From the NCBI GenBank assembly GCA_024331095.1, contig JANDJE010000005.1, forward strand, positions 52,825 to 116,824: a stretch of 64,000 nt of DNA, in the 5' to 3' direction. Shown here in pieces: positions 45,373-54,304 of the stretch (positions within the stretch are counted from its first letter, which is position 1; each line of letters opens with the position of its first letter). The translations under genes were made by a program, and so were the position numbers. This stretch comes from Nitrospira sp. GTDB lineage: Bacteria; Nitrospirota; Nitrospiria; Nitrospirales; Nitrospiraceae. Below the pieces are notes generated by a model. It was not told where the DNA came from, made no database searches, and worked only from the letters and a program-made list of their open reading frames with translations.

Positions 45373-46169
45373 TACATGTACCCTTTCTTCCGGAGCATCT
45401 CCATGCCGCGCCCAGCGTCCTGGGCCCGTCCGGCCCGTTCCGCGATATTCGTCGCCCGCAGCTCTTCGATGATTTCGTCCACTGTCTTGGCTGTGGACTT
45501 CACGGGCGTCGTGCAAGGAGCGCATCCCAGACTCCGGTAGCGTGTGCCGTCTCCCTTGTCCAAGTACAGATCGATAAAGGGGATGTTCTCGGCCTTGATA
45601 TATTCCCAAATGTTGATTTCCGTCCAATCAAGCAGAGGGTGGATTCGGATATGGGTTCCCGGCGGGAACGTCGTTTTGAACTGGTTCCACAGTTCCGGCG
45701 GCTGATCGCGGAAATCCCAGTCTCCATGTTTGTCGCGGGGCGAGAAGTATCGCTCCTTCGCCCTGGTGCTGTCTTCATCGGCGCGCACGCCCAAAATGAC
45801 GCCGGTGTACCCTTTCGACTCGATCAGATTTTTTAACGCCGTCGTCTTGAGCGCCGTGCAACAGACATCGCGTCCCATCGTGTGGTTCATCCCGGCAGCC
45901 AGCGCCTCTTTATTCTGGCCCACGACCAAATTCAACCGCCACTCGCGGGCCAACCGGTCTCGGTACTCGATCATGGCGGGAATCTTGTAGCTCGTATCCA
46001 CGTGCAGCAGCGGAAACGGCACGTGACCGAAGAACGCCTTGCGGGCCAACCACAGCAGAACGGTCGAATCCTTGCCCATCGACCACAGCATGGCCAAATT
46101 GTCGAAGTGTTTGTAGGCCTCACGGAAGATGTAGACGCTTTGGTCTTCCAGCTGGCGCAGATGTTTCAC
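45372..46169 (-). CDS. cysD: Sulfate adenylyltransferase small subunit CysD
   Basis: The 265-residue PP-loop protein activates sulfate to APS together with CysN. The loop is [14 protein letters not shown], and [18 protein letters not shown] and [15 protein letters not shown] follow, typical of CysD. It couples to cysN through overlapping stop and start codons. It follows the TrpD2-like gene by 22 bases. Confidence 0.95.
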   Translation of the reverse strand: MKHLRQLEDQSVYIFREAYKHFDNLAMLWSMGKDSTVLLWLARKAFFGHVPFPLLHVDTSYKIPAMIEYRDRLAREWRLNLVVGQNKEALAAGMNHTMGRDVCCTALKTTALKNLIESKGYTGVILGVRADEDSTRAKERYFSPRDKHGDWDFRDQPPELWNQFKTTFPPGTHIRIHPLLDWTEINIWEYIKAENIPFIDLYLDKGDGTRYRSLGCAPCTTPVKSTAKTVDEIIEELRATNIAERAGRAQDAGRGMEMLRKKGYM

Positions 46170-46191
46170 AATTTCTCTCCCTTCACCTTGA

Positions 46192-47253
46192 TCATCTCCG
46201 GCTCGCAGCCGGTTTGGCGCCCACCGCCTCCCGCGTCAACTCCTCCAGCTTGCGGGCCGCGGCCCCTCCTTCAAGCGCCGCCTTGGCCCGGGGGTAACAA
46301 GCCGAGAGCGATTGCCCCTTTCCCGCCGCGTACAGCAACATCGCCGCGTTCATCAGAACCCATTCCTTGGGTCCCCCCTGCACTTGATGCTGAAGAATAC
46401 GGTGGAGCAGCTCCGCCTCCCTGTCTCGTTGATCCGGCGGAAAGCCCGCCATCTCCCGCGAAGAACCGAGCGCCAGCCCGAAATCCTTGGGAGCCACTCC
46501 CAAAGGCGTGATACGCTCATCTCTCAATTCCAGCACCCTGGTCACCGCCGACAGAGAGAGTTCCGGATCGCCCTCGACCCCACGAATGACGAACCCCCTC
46601 GGGCAACCGAGCATGCGTAACGCTTCGGCCGTTTTCTCGAAATGCGGGGGATGCGACAGTCCGACCACCTGCGCGGAAGCGCGAGCCGGGTTGAGCAGTC
46701 TGGCGATCGGATGAAAGACGTTCCTCACGCCCAGTTCCTGTCGCATCTCCAGAAATCGATAGACCGCCGGATGATAGATGCCGATATCCAAATACGCGAA
46801 CCCCTTCTTGAGCAGATCTTCGGTCACGGCGCGTGGGGTGGAATCGACCGGGATACCCAGCGCCTTCAGGACCCCGGCGCTCCCCGGCCTTCCGGGAATC
46901 CCGTCGTAGCCGTGCATCAGCACCGTAGCCCCGGCGGAAGCGGCGACAATGGAGGAGGCCACCAGCGCATGGAAGGTGTCCTGTTTGCCCGCATAGGTCG
47001 GCACATCGACGAGGGCAACTTCCTTCGGAACCGCGAGGGGAGCCACATACTGTCTCACGGCTGCCGTCATGCCCGCCAACTCCGCGACCGATTCCGACTT
47101 GAATCGCATGGCGATCAAAAAGGCTCCCGTTTGGGCCGGAGTCGCGTCGCCTTCGATGAGGGCTCTCATCGCCTGCTTGGTTTCATCCCACGTCAAATCC
47201 TTGGACGTCTTGGGCCCCTTGGCGATCTTGGCGAGGATGTCCTGAAACGTCAT
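46192..47253 (-). CDS. TrpD2/YbiB-like glycosyl-transferase-family protein lacking TrpD catalytic motifs
   Basis: The 353-residue protein has the anthranilate phosphoribosyltransferase fold: an N-terminal helical domain ([34 protein letters not shown]) and a phosphorylase-like C-terminal domain. The PRPP motif GTGGD of true TrpD is replaced by PTYAGKQD, and KHGN is replaced by LMHGYDG. That argues against anthranilate transfer and for the YbiB/TrpD2 subgroup, some members of which bind nucleic acid. Its place between cysH and cysD suggests a tie to sulfate assimilation. The actual role is unknown. Confidence 0.75.
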   Translation of the reverse strand: MTFQDILAKIAKGPKTSKDLTWDETKQAMRALIEGDATPAQTGAFLIAMRFKSESVAELAGMTAAVRQYVAPLAVPKEVALVDVPTYAGKQDTFHALVASSIVAASAGATVLMHGYDGIPGRPGSAGVLKALGIPVDSTPRAVTEDLLKKGFAYLDIGIYHPAVYRFLEMRQELGVRNVFHPIARLLNPARASAQVVGLSHPPHFEKTAEALRMLGCPRGFVIRGVEGDPELSLSAVTRVLELRDERITPLGVAPKDFGLALGSSREMAGFPPDQRDREAELLHRILQHQVQGGPKEWVLMNAAMLLYAAGKGQSLSACYPRAKAALEGGAAARKLEELTREAVGAKPAASRR

Positions 47254-47260
47254 GTTACGA

Positions 47261-47977
47261 CTACGACCGATGCAAGCCGCATTCGGTTTTCGCGTGACCT
47301 TGCCAGCGACCGGCTCGCAAATCCTCTCCCGGACTCACCGGTTTGGTGCAATGGGTACAACCGATGCTCGGGTAGTTCCTGTCATGGAGAGGGTTGTACG
47401 GCACTTCATAGACCTTGATGTAGGTCCATACATCGGCCCACGTCCATCGTGCCAGCGGATTGACTTTGACCAGACCGAACTTGGCATCCCATTCGATGAG
47501 GCCGGCATCGGCTCTGGAGGGGGCCTGGTCTCGGCGAATACCGGTAATCCACGCATCGAACTTCTTGAGCACTCCGGTGAGCGGCTCGACTTTCCGCAAT
47601 CGGCAACAGAGGTCCGGATCGTTGGACCACAGCGCCTCGCCGTATTGTCGCGCCTGTTGTTCCGGGGTCAGCGACGCGTTGACTCGGATCACCTGCGCCG
47701 GCGCCAGCCCGTATCGCTCGATGACGCGATCTCTCGTCTCATACGTTTCCGGAAAGAGAAAGTCCGTATCCAGGTAGAACAGCGGAACGGAGGGATTGAT
47801 CCGATGGATCATGTCCACCAACACCACGTCTTCCGCGCCGAAACTACAGGCAAGGACGATGTTCGGCGCATACCGCTCGATGGCGGCCGCCAGCACCTCT
47901 TGCGGCGGTTTCGATTCAAGCGACTCGCCCCACGAGCGGAGGCGGCCGGCGATGCCCGAATTTTGGCTGTCCGTCAT
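47261..47977 (-). CDS. cysH: Adenylylsulfate (APS) reductase, assimilatory
   Basis: The 238-residue PAPS/APS reductase fold has the PP-loop-like CSFGAEDVVLVDM, a CCRLRKVEPL cysteine pair and CTHC later in the sequence. The four cysteines (CC…CxxC) mark the [4Fe-4S] APS-type enzyme rather than the iron-free PAPS type. The catalytic cysteine is in the C-terminal ECGLH. It reduces activated sulfate to sulfite, so PAPS would not be required. Seven bases separate it from the next gene. Confidence 0.92.
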   Translation of the reverse strand: MTDSQNSGIAGRLRSWGESLESKPPQEVLAAAIERYAPNIVLACSFGAEDVVLVDMIHRINPSVPLFYLDTDFLFPETYETRDRVIERYGLAPAQVIRVNASLTPEQQARQYGEALWSNDPDLCCRLRKVEPLTGVLKKFDAWITGIRRDQAPSRADAGLIEWDAKFGLVKVNPLARWTWADVWTYIKVYEVPYNPLHDRNYPSIGCTHCTKPVSPGEDLRAGRWQGHAKTECGLHRS

Positions 47978-47998
47978 ATCAAGACTCGTCTTCCCTCT

Positions 47999-50491
47999 CT
48001 AGTCCCCGACCTTCTCGACCAGCAGCCGATAGTGCGTCGCTTCCGGCTCCAGCGCTTCTTCCCACAGCACCTTGTGCCCATCGTTCTTGAGGCTCATCGG
48101 CACGTTCTTGATCGGCTCACCGGCATCCAACCAGACTTCGAGCCGCTCGCCTGCCTCCATCATTTCGAGCTTCAGCTTGGTTTTGACGTAGTTCATCGGA
48201 CAAGCCACGCCTCGCAAGTCGTACACGGGAACGTCGGCCGGAGCCGAAGGGGGAGAGACATGTTCCGACTTGGGTTCCGGCTCGGCCGTTGAAGTCGCCG
48301 TCGCGGTCTCGGCGGTCGGCGCCAACTTAAGATCCTTGCCCATGCGTTCCGTCGCGGCTCGACAGGCATCCACGAAGCCCTTCGCAAACGCGATTTTTCC
48401 CCTGGCGAACGGTTCGCCGCTCTCTTTGCTTCCGAGATCGCCGACCTTCCCGCCAAGGTCCCGGTACTGCGCGGGCACGACGCCCTTCTGCGCGATGCGG
48501 GCGTCGAATTCACCGAGCGTTTCGGAGTCGGTCGATGGATCGAGCCCTTCCGTCACCAACAACGCTTTCGCGGCGGCCAGCACGGCTCGATACGCCTTGT
48601 TCACCGCCACCGCATACTGGTGCTTTTCGACATGGAGCCTTGCCAAATAGAGTTCTTGGTCGGCTTCCAAAATTCCGTTTTCGATCATTTCGAGAGCGCC
48701 TCCGGCGCACTCGCCTGGGCCATGGTCTTCGAGCACAAAGGGATCATCCCCTTCCCAGTCGTAGTAAAACGTGGGGTCTTCCTCATAAGAGGGAACAATC
48801 GTATAGGGAATGAGTTCATCCTTCAGATCGTTTTTCCCGACGCGATCGATGAACGCCGGCATCGTTTCACCTGGTTTGCGGTTCCTCCGATACACGTCGA
48901 TCAAATGCGTAACGGCCGCCGGGACCGCCTTGGCGGGCAGTTTGACCGTCATCTGCCCGATCTTGGCCGTGCCGTTCACCTTGCCCCCGAGATGCAGTTC
49001 ATACATGGGCAGCGTATGGTCTCCGATCCGTTTGCCGACGCCGTGCAGTCCGATCGTCGCGATGTGGTGCTGGGCGCAGGAATTATGGCAACCGCTGATC
49101 TTGACGGTGACTCCGGCCAGATCGTCCGGCACTCGCCCGGCCGGGAAAATCTCGGCCAGCCCCCGAGCCATCCCTTTGGATGAGGTGATGCCCAGACCGC
49201 ACGTATCGGTGCCGGGGCAGGCGATGATGTCCTCAACGTGCTCGGCGCCCGGATCGGCCAAGCCCTGAAGGACCAAGTCCTGATACAACGCTTCGGTCCG
49301 GTCTTCAGGAATCCATCGGATCACGAGGTTTTGATGAATCGTCGTCCGGAGATTGCCGTTGGAATACCGCTCGGCAAGGTCCGCCACCCACCGCATTTGG
49401 TCCGCCGTGATGTCCCCCATGAAGAGCTTGATCACGACCGTGACGTAGCCTTCCTGCTTCTGCGGAATCACGTTGGTCCGCTTCCACGTCTGAAAGGACG
49501 TTTCATGGTCGTCCCCGCGACGTCCGTTGGCGGACGTACCATTGGGAGCCGATCCGCTCCTGGTCGGCATGATCAGTGGAACCGGTTGATCGTCATGGCG
49601 GAGCAATCGGATCGGCCGGTCTGCAGGCAGGTTGTAGCCCAAGGCCGCATACGCCGCTTCCCACCGTCGTTTGAATTCTTCGAACCCCAACTTGTCGATG
49701 ACGAACTTCATACGGGCCTTGTGGCGATTTTTTCGATTTCCCAATGCATCGAAGACTTTGATCACCGCTTCGATGCTGGGGATCAGCTCATCCATCGGCG
49801 TAAATTCTCGCAGCACCTTGGCCATTCGGGGCAGCGGCCCCAACCCTCCGCCGGCCACCATCCGAAAACCGACGGCCCCATCCTCTCGTTTGACAGCCAT
49901 GAGGCCGATGTCGTGAATCGGAGTCAAGGCGCAATCGTGCGCGCACCCGGAAAAGGCGATCTTAAACTTGCGGGGCAAGCTCTGATTGAGCGGATTGCGG
50001 AGGAGGTGGTACGCCACCGTTTTGGCATACGGCGTCACGTCAAACACTTCGCTCCGGCATACGCCGGCCAGGTGGCAGGCGGTCACGTTCCGGACCGTAT
50101 TGGAACAGGCCTCTCTGGTCGTCAGGCCGACTTCCGCCAACCCGCGCATGATCGTCGGCACATCTTTGAGCTCGACGAAATGCATCTGGATATCCTGCCG
50201 CGTCGTTACATGGCCGACACCGGTAGCATACCGATCGACCAGCTCGGCAAGGCGGCGAAGCTGATTCGCCGAAATGCCTCCAAAGGGGATTTTGACCCGT
50301 ACCATCTGAACCCCGGATTGCCGCTGCCCGTAAATGCCGAACTGAAGGCGAAACGGCTTAAAAAGATCCGAAGAAAGGTCGCCGGCCAGACACCGAAGGG
50401 CCTCGGCCTCGAACGTTTCAATTTCTTCGGCAATGGCAGGCGGAATGGGAGTCGTCACGACCTCGACCGTTTTCAGTTGTTGGGGAGTCAT
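47999..50491 (-). CDS. Siroheme sulfite/nitrite reductase fused to HEPN-like and TusA domains
   Basis: The 830-residue protein has two ferredoxin-like half repeats. Both halves keep a four-cysteine siroheme/[4Fe-4S] pattern: CHLAGVC with SGCAHDC in the first, CPGTDTC with SGCHNSC in the second. After about residue 600 a helical region (AVAVNKAYRAVLAAAKALL) resembles HEPN. The C-terminal 75 residues are a TusA/SirA sulfur-carrier domain (YDLRGVACPMNYVKTKL, with the active CP motif). In this operon the substrate is most likely sulfite. GGAGATATCCCA precedes ATG 50491; the longer frame is rejected. Confidence 0.88.
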   Translation of the reverse strand: MTPQQLKTVEVVTTPIPPAIAEEIETFEAEALRCLAGDLSSDLFKPFRLQFGIYGQRQSGVQMVRVKIPFGGISANQLRRLAELVDRYATGVGHVTTRQDIQMHFVELKDVPTIMRGLAEVGLTTREACSNTVRNVTACHLAGVCRSEVFDVTPYAKTVAYHLLRNPLNQSLPRKFKIAFSGCAHDCALTPIHDIGLMAVKREDGAVGFRMVAGGGLGPLPRMAKVLREFTPMDELIPSIEAVIKVFDALGNRKNRHKARMKFVIDKLGFEEFKRRWEAAYAALGYNLPADRPIRLLRHDDQPVPLIMPTRSGSAPNGTSANGRRGDDHETSFQTWKRTNVIPQKQEGYVTVVIKLFMGDITADQMRWVADLAERYSNGNLRTTIHQNLVIRWIPEDRTEALYQDLVLQGLADPGAEHVEDIIACPGTDTCGLGITSSKGMARGLAEIFPAGRVPDDLAGVTVKISGCHNSCAQHHIATIGLHGVGKRIGDHTLPMYELHLGGKVNGTAKIGQMTVKLPAKAVPAAVTHLIDVYRRNRKPGETMPAFIDRVGKNDLKDELIPYTIVPSYEEDPTFYYDWEGDDPFVLEDHGPGECAGGALEMIENGILEADQELYLARLHVEKHQYAVAVNKAYRAVLAAAKALLVTEGLDPSTDSETLGEFDARIAQKGVVPAQYRDLGGKVGDLGSKESGEPFARGKIAFAKGFVDACRAATERMGKDLKLAPTAETATATSTAEPEPKSEHVSPPSAPADVPVYDLRGVACPMNYVKTKLKLEMMEAGERLEVWLDAGEPIKNVPMSLKNDGHKVLWEEALEPEATHYRLLVEKVGD

Positions 50492-50572
50492 TGGGATATC
50501 TCCTCTAGGCGACAATGCGACCGATGCATCTATACCTTTATGGAAACCTGATACGCACTCTCGGAACTTCAA

Positions 50573-51022
50573 CTAAATGTGATACATGGGGGTATACCGC
50601 CCTTCGATCGCCCGTTGACGCTCGGCCAACTGGTCAATCTTGATCCGCTGAAGAACATCGTGCTCGGCCTGGGCGACCTGTTTCCAGATGTGGCCAAGAA
50701 GAAGCTCCTGTTTAGACTGGTGCCCCTTGGCGGGAAAGCCGTTCGAGGCGCCAGGCTGGAGAACCGGGCCATCGAGCACTTCGAGAATATCGGCGACCGA
50801 CAAAGCGGACGGTTCTTTGGCAAGCCTGTATCCACCGTGCGCTCCTCGTAAACTGTCGATCAATCTACCTTTCTTCAGGGCAAGGAGGACTTGCTCCAAA
50901 AATTTAATCGGGATCGCTTGGCGTCTCGCAATCGATCGAGCTTGCACTGGACCTTCTTTCCCATGGATTGCGAGATCAATGGCAGCCATAATGCCGTACA
51001 GAGCCCGCCGGGATACTTTCAT
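50573..51022 (-). CDS. Rrf2-family transcriptional regulator (cysteine-free, CymR-like)
   Basis: The 149-residue winged-helix regulator has MKVSRRALYGIMAAIDLAIH, the recognition region RSIARRQAIPIKFLEQVLLALKKG, and SLRGAHGGYRLAKEP, as in Rrf2 proteins. It has no cysteine at all, so it cannot hold the Fe-S cluster of IscR; CymR-type members without clusters control sulfur genes. It heads the sulfite-reductase operon on the same strand and should control it. The target site was not identified. Confidence 0.9.
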   Translation of the reverse strand: MKVSRRALYGIMAAIDLAIHGKEGPVQARSIARRQAIPIKFLEQVLLALKKGRLIDSLRGAHGGYRLAKEPSALSVADILEVLDGPVLQPGASNGFPAKGHQSKQELLLGHIWKQVAQAEHDVLQRIKIDQLAERQRAIEGRYTPMYHI

Positions 51023-51345
51023 TCTCTTTATTTATATTCTCTATTATTCCCGTATGAATTGTTTGTCTATCACGTCCTCTCTCGCTCTGTCAAGCCACAT
51101 TCCCGAGCAACAAGGTAAGTCTCTAGGCGACGGCCCGGGCACTTGCGTCACACATCTCCCTCCTCCTCTCTCGCACCAGTCCATTCGGGATTGCCTATAC
51201 AACCGTGCCGACGTCTTCTCGGCATGAGCCTATGAAATTTGCAATCGCACGATCAAAGCAACTCGCCCGATTCCTGTCCTCATAAAAATGAATTGACATC
51301 ATTCTCCCAGCGGGCAATAATCCGCCCCTCTTCGCGTGGTACCTC
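51023..51345. promoter_or_regulatory. A/T-rich divergent promoter region between the Rrf2 and Fis-like genes
   Basis: Bases 51023-51070 are unusually A/T-rich for this genome and contain TATAAAT- and AATAATA-like stretches on the minus strand, 10-40 bases before the Rrf2 start. The rest should carry the plus-strand promoter of the gene at 51346. I see no further gene here. Confidence 0.55.
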
Positions 51346-51942
51346 ATGGCTGTGCCCTCACCGGTGCTTACAATCCTTGCATTGACCGCGGACGGCGAGA
51401 TACAAGCCCAGCTTAAGCATGCACTGCGCGACGCATCGGTCACCGTCGTGCGCGATGCGGCCGCCTTTCAGAGAGAGGCGTCCAAACATTCCTTTGATGC
51501 GGTCATCATTGAATCTCGCGGAGGGCTTGAGCGGTCTCTGGCGCTGCCGGTTTCCATCGACCCTTCGCGGACTTTGGTCATTGCCGGATCCCGGGCTGTG
51601 CTTAAAAAAGCCGCAAAAACGATCTTCGATCGCCACCTCACCCCTTCAACAACCGGCTCGCATTCCGGAAAACATCGCGATGACTCATTGCAAGGTTATC
51701 TCGAAACAAAGATGGGCGATTTTGTCAGAAGCATGAGAAACGGCTCCGCAAAAAACCTCTATCCGGTCTTAATCTCGGCGATCGAACGCCCCCTGATCGC
51801 CTCGGCCTTGCAAGAAACCCAAGGCAATCAGATTCAAGCCGCCGAACTGTTAGGGCTAAATAGAAATACCTTGCGGAAAAAGATTCTCGACTTACATATC
51901 CCGTTGAAGCACTCGAGAAGAAAAGCTCGACAGACTCGATAG
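51346..51942 (+). CDS. Fis-like DNA-binding protein with a degenerate receiver domain
   Basis: The 198-residue protein has a C-terminal Fis-type helix-turn-helix: PLIASALQETQGNQIQAAEL, LGLNRNTLRKKI. The N-terminal 90 residues fold like a receiver (LTILALTADGEIQ…DAVIIESRGG). The usual acidic pair is replaced by TA, and the phosphate-accepting Asp falls on a Glu. It is probably a regulator that is not phosphorylated in the usual way. No histidine kinase lies nearby. Confidence 0.75.
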   Translation: MAVPSPVLTILALTADGEIQAQLKHALRDASVTVVRDAAAFQREASKHSFDAVIIESRGGLERSLALPVSIDPSRTLVIAGSRAVLKKAAKTIFDRHLTPSTTGSHSGKHRDDSLQGYLETKMGDFVRSMRNGSAKNLYPVLISAIERPLIASALQETQGNQIQAAELLGLNRNTLRKKILDLHIPLKHSRRKARQTR

Positions 51943-52190
51943 AGCTTCCCTTGAGGTCCTCGTCTTCTTTGGTTTCCGAGCGACACCGGACTTTGCCCGT
52001 TTGACTCCGACATGAACACGTTGGGATTCCTCCTCGGAATACACGGTGACCCTCCGCTCATAAGCAGTAACGAAACGATGATTCGTTTCAACCGGCTGGG
52101 ACAGGAGACGGGCGGTTCCGCACGGCTTCCTTCCCTCCGCTTTTCTTGACACTTTGGGCTGGCCTATATTAGCATGCGCGACCGGACGAT

Positions 52191-52265
52191 AGGCGCGTAG
52201 CTCAGGGGGAGAGCGCTACCTTGACACGGTAGAGGTCGACGGTTCAAGACCGTCCGCGCCTACCA
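52191..52265 (+). tRNA. tRNA-Val(GAC)
   Basis: The plus strand folds as a tRNA with acceptor AGGCGCG/CGCGCCT, D arm GCTCAGGGGGAGAGC, anticodon loop TTGACAC (anticodon GAC, reads GTC) and T arm ACGGTTCAAGACCGT. An encoded ACCA ends it. A strong terminator follows nine bases later. Confidence 0.96.
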
Positions 52266-52273
52266 CTGGTCGA

Positions 52274-52315
52274 GGCATCCCAGCGCCTTCAACGTCGGGG
52301 TGCCTTTATTGTTTT
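52274..52315 (+). terminator. Rho-independent terminator between tRNA-Val and thrS
   Basis: GGCATCCC (52274-52281) pairs with GGGGTGCC (52297-52304), eight bases with one G-T pair. TTTATTGTTTT follows. It ends the tRNA transcript 28 bases before the thrS start. Because no other promoter space is visible, thrS might depend on read-through of this element. Confidence 0.85.
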
Positions 52316-52342
52316 ACGCGACCGCTAAAATCTTCTGGCCCG

Positions 52343-54304
52343 ATGAAAGTCACAGTCAAAGACGGCCCGAGCGGCGATGTGCAGACCGGCCAAACGGTCG
52401 GAACCGCTTTGTCTGCCCTGGGAGTTCCAGTCGGTATCGATATCGTAGCGGCACGGGTCAACGGGTCGGTCGTCGATCTTTCGACACCGTTGCGCGAAGA
52501 CGCTGTCATAGAGCCGCTTCGGTTCGATAGCCCGGAAGGCCGTGAAGTATACAGGCACAGCAGCACGCACATCATGGCGCAGGCCGTCAAAGAGCTGTTC
52601 CCGACGGCCCAATTAACGATCGGACCCGCGCTGGAAGACGGCTTTTATTATGACTTCGCCTATGAGCGGCCGTTTACCCCGGAGGACCTTGAGAAAATCG
52701 AGAAACGGGCCCGCGAGATTCTCACACGAAACTTGACGATCACCAGAAAAGAGCTGTCCAAACAAGAGGCGATCGAGTTTTTCAAAGCGCGAGGTGAACG
52801 GTATAAGGTCGAGCTGATCGAAAATTTTCCCGAAGGGGAGCAAGTCTCTATCTATACCCAAGGGGATTTCGTCGATTTGTGCCGAGGCCCGCACGTACCC
52901 TCGACTGGACACGTCGGCGCCTTGAAACTCCTGTCGACCGCGGGAGCCTATTGGCGCGGCGATGAGCGGAATCCTATGCTCCAGCGGATCTATGGCACTT
53001 CCTTCCCGACAAGAGAAGAGCTGGAAGCCCATTTGGCCCGTTTGGAGGAGATCAAACGGCGGGATCACCGGAAGGTGGGGAAAGACTTGGATTTGATTTC
53101 CGTCCAAGATGAAATCGGCCCAGGTCTGGTGCTGTGGCATCCCAAAGGCGCGATGATCCGGCTGTTGATCGAAAATTTCTGGCGCGAGCAACACATCAAG
53201 GACGGCTACGAGTTGGTGTACTCCCCCCACGTCGCTCGTCTCGACTTGTGGAAAACCAGCGGTCACGTCGATTTCTACCGCGAGAATATGTTTGCCGCGA
53301 TGAAGGTGGAGGGCAGCGACTATCAGCTCAAACCGATGAACTGCCCCTACCACATCATGATTTACAAGTCGCATCTCCGCAGCTATCGGGATCTTCCCAT
53401 CCGATACGGCGAACTGGGAACGGTCTATCGTTATGAACGGACCGGCGTGCTGCACGGATTGTTGCGTGTGCGCGGGTTTACGCAGGACGACGCCCATTTA
53501 TTCTGCCGGCCCGATCAGATGGAAATGGAAGTCAGCCGAGTCCTGGATTTTACCTTTCTCATGCTGCGGACGTTCGGATTCGCCGACTTCGAAGTCTTTC
53601 TCTCGACCAGGCCGAAAGAGTCGGTCGGGTCCGACGAACACTGGACACAAGCGACCGGAGCCCTGGAGGCGGCGATTAAAAATCGACACATCGCCTATCG
53701 TGTGGACCAGGGAGGAGGCGCTTTCTACGGCCCGAAAATCGACATTAAAATCAAAGACGCGCTGGGTCGCTCGTGGCAATGTTCCACCATCCAGGTCGAT
53801 TTCAACAACCCGGAACGATTCAAGCTGAGCTACATCGGCGAAGACGGCAAGGCCCATCAGCCCATCATGATCCACCGTGCTTTACTGGGATCGATCGAAC
53901 GGTTCTTTGGAATCTTGATCGAGCACTACGGAGGGGCCTTTCCCACGTGGCTCGCGCCGGTACAGGCGACGGTGATGAACATCACCGATCATCAACGGGA
54001 CTATGTCGCCGCCGTCGCCGCGGAGTTGAAAGCCGCCGGGTTTCGCGTCGAGGCGGATCTGCGCAATGAAAAAATCGGGTTCAAAATTCGCGAAGCGGAG
54101 AAGGCGAAAGTTCCGTTCATGCTGGTGGCGGGAGATCGCGAAGTCCAGGGGAGAACCGTCTCGGTGAGGGGGCGAAGCGGCGCGAACCTGGGGAACATGC
54201 CGGTGTCCGGAGTGATCGATCTCCTCCGCGCCGAAACCGCGCGAGCCCGGCCGGATGTCCAATCCATACAAGGAGGTGGCTTATCGTTCCCAAACTGCGC
54301 GTGA
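52343..54304 (+). CDS. thrS: Threonyl-tRNA synthetase
   Basis: The 653-residue class-II synthetase has an N-terminal TGS domain (residues 1-62) and an editing domain with HSSTHIMAQAVKELF. The core shows MNCPYHIMIYKSHLRSYRDL, RYGELGTVYRYE and RGFTQDDAHLFC, and an anticodon-binding domain follows. Length is normal. The C-terminus overlaps the start of infC by 22 bases. No clear ribosome site precedes ATG 52343. It heads thrS-infC-rpmI-rplT. Confidence 0.96.
   Translation: MKVTVKDGPSGDVQTGQTVGTALSALGVPVGIDIVAARVNGSVVDLSTPLREDAVIEPLRFDSPEGREVYRHSSTHIMAQAVKELFPTAQLTIGPALEDGFYYDFAYERPFTPEDLEKIEKRAREILTRNLTITRKELSKQEAIEFFKARGERYKVELIENFPEGEQVSIYTQGDFVDLCRGPHVPSTGHVGALKLLSTAGAYWRGDERNPMLQRIYGTSFPTREELEAHLARLEEIKRRDHRKVGKDLDLISVQDEIGPGLVLWHPKGAMIRLLIENFWREQHIKDGYELVYSPHVARLDLWKTSGHVDFYRENMFAAMKVEGSDYQLKPMNCPYHIMIYKSHLRSYRDLPIRYGELGTVYRYERTGVLHGLLRVRGFTQDDAHLFCRPDQMEMEVSRVLDFTFLMLRTFGFADFEVFLSTRPKESVGSDEHWTQATGALEAAIKNRHIAYRVDQGGGAFYGPKIDIKIKDALGRSWQCSTIQVDFNNPERFKLSYIGEDGKAHQPIMIHRALLGSIERFFGILIEHYGGAFPTWLAPVQATVMNITDHQRDYVAAVAAELKAAGFRVEADLRNEKIGFKIREAEKAKVPFMLVAGDREVQGRTVSVRGRSGANLGNMPVSGVIDLLRAETARARPDVQSIQGGGLSFPNCA

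Noticed and set aside
49238..50551. 437-residue plus-strand frame
   Set aside because: It is opposite the sulfite reductase gene and reads as a codon-bias shadow.
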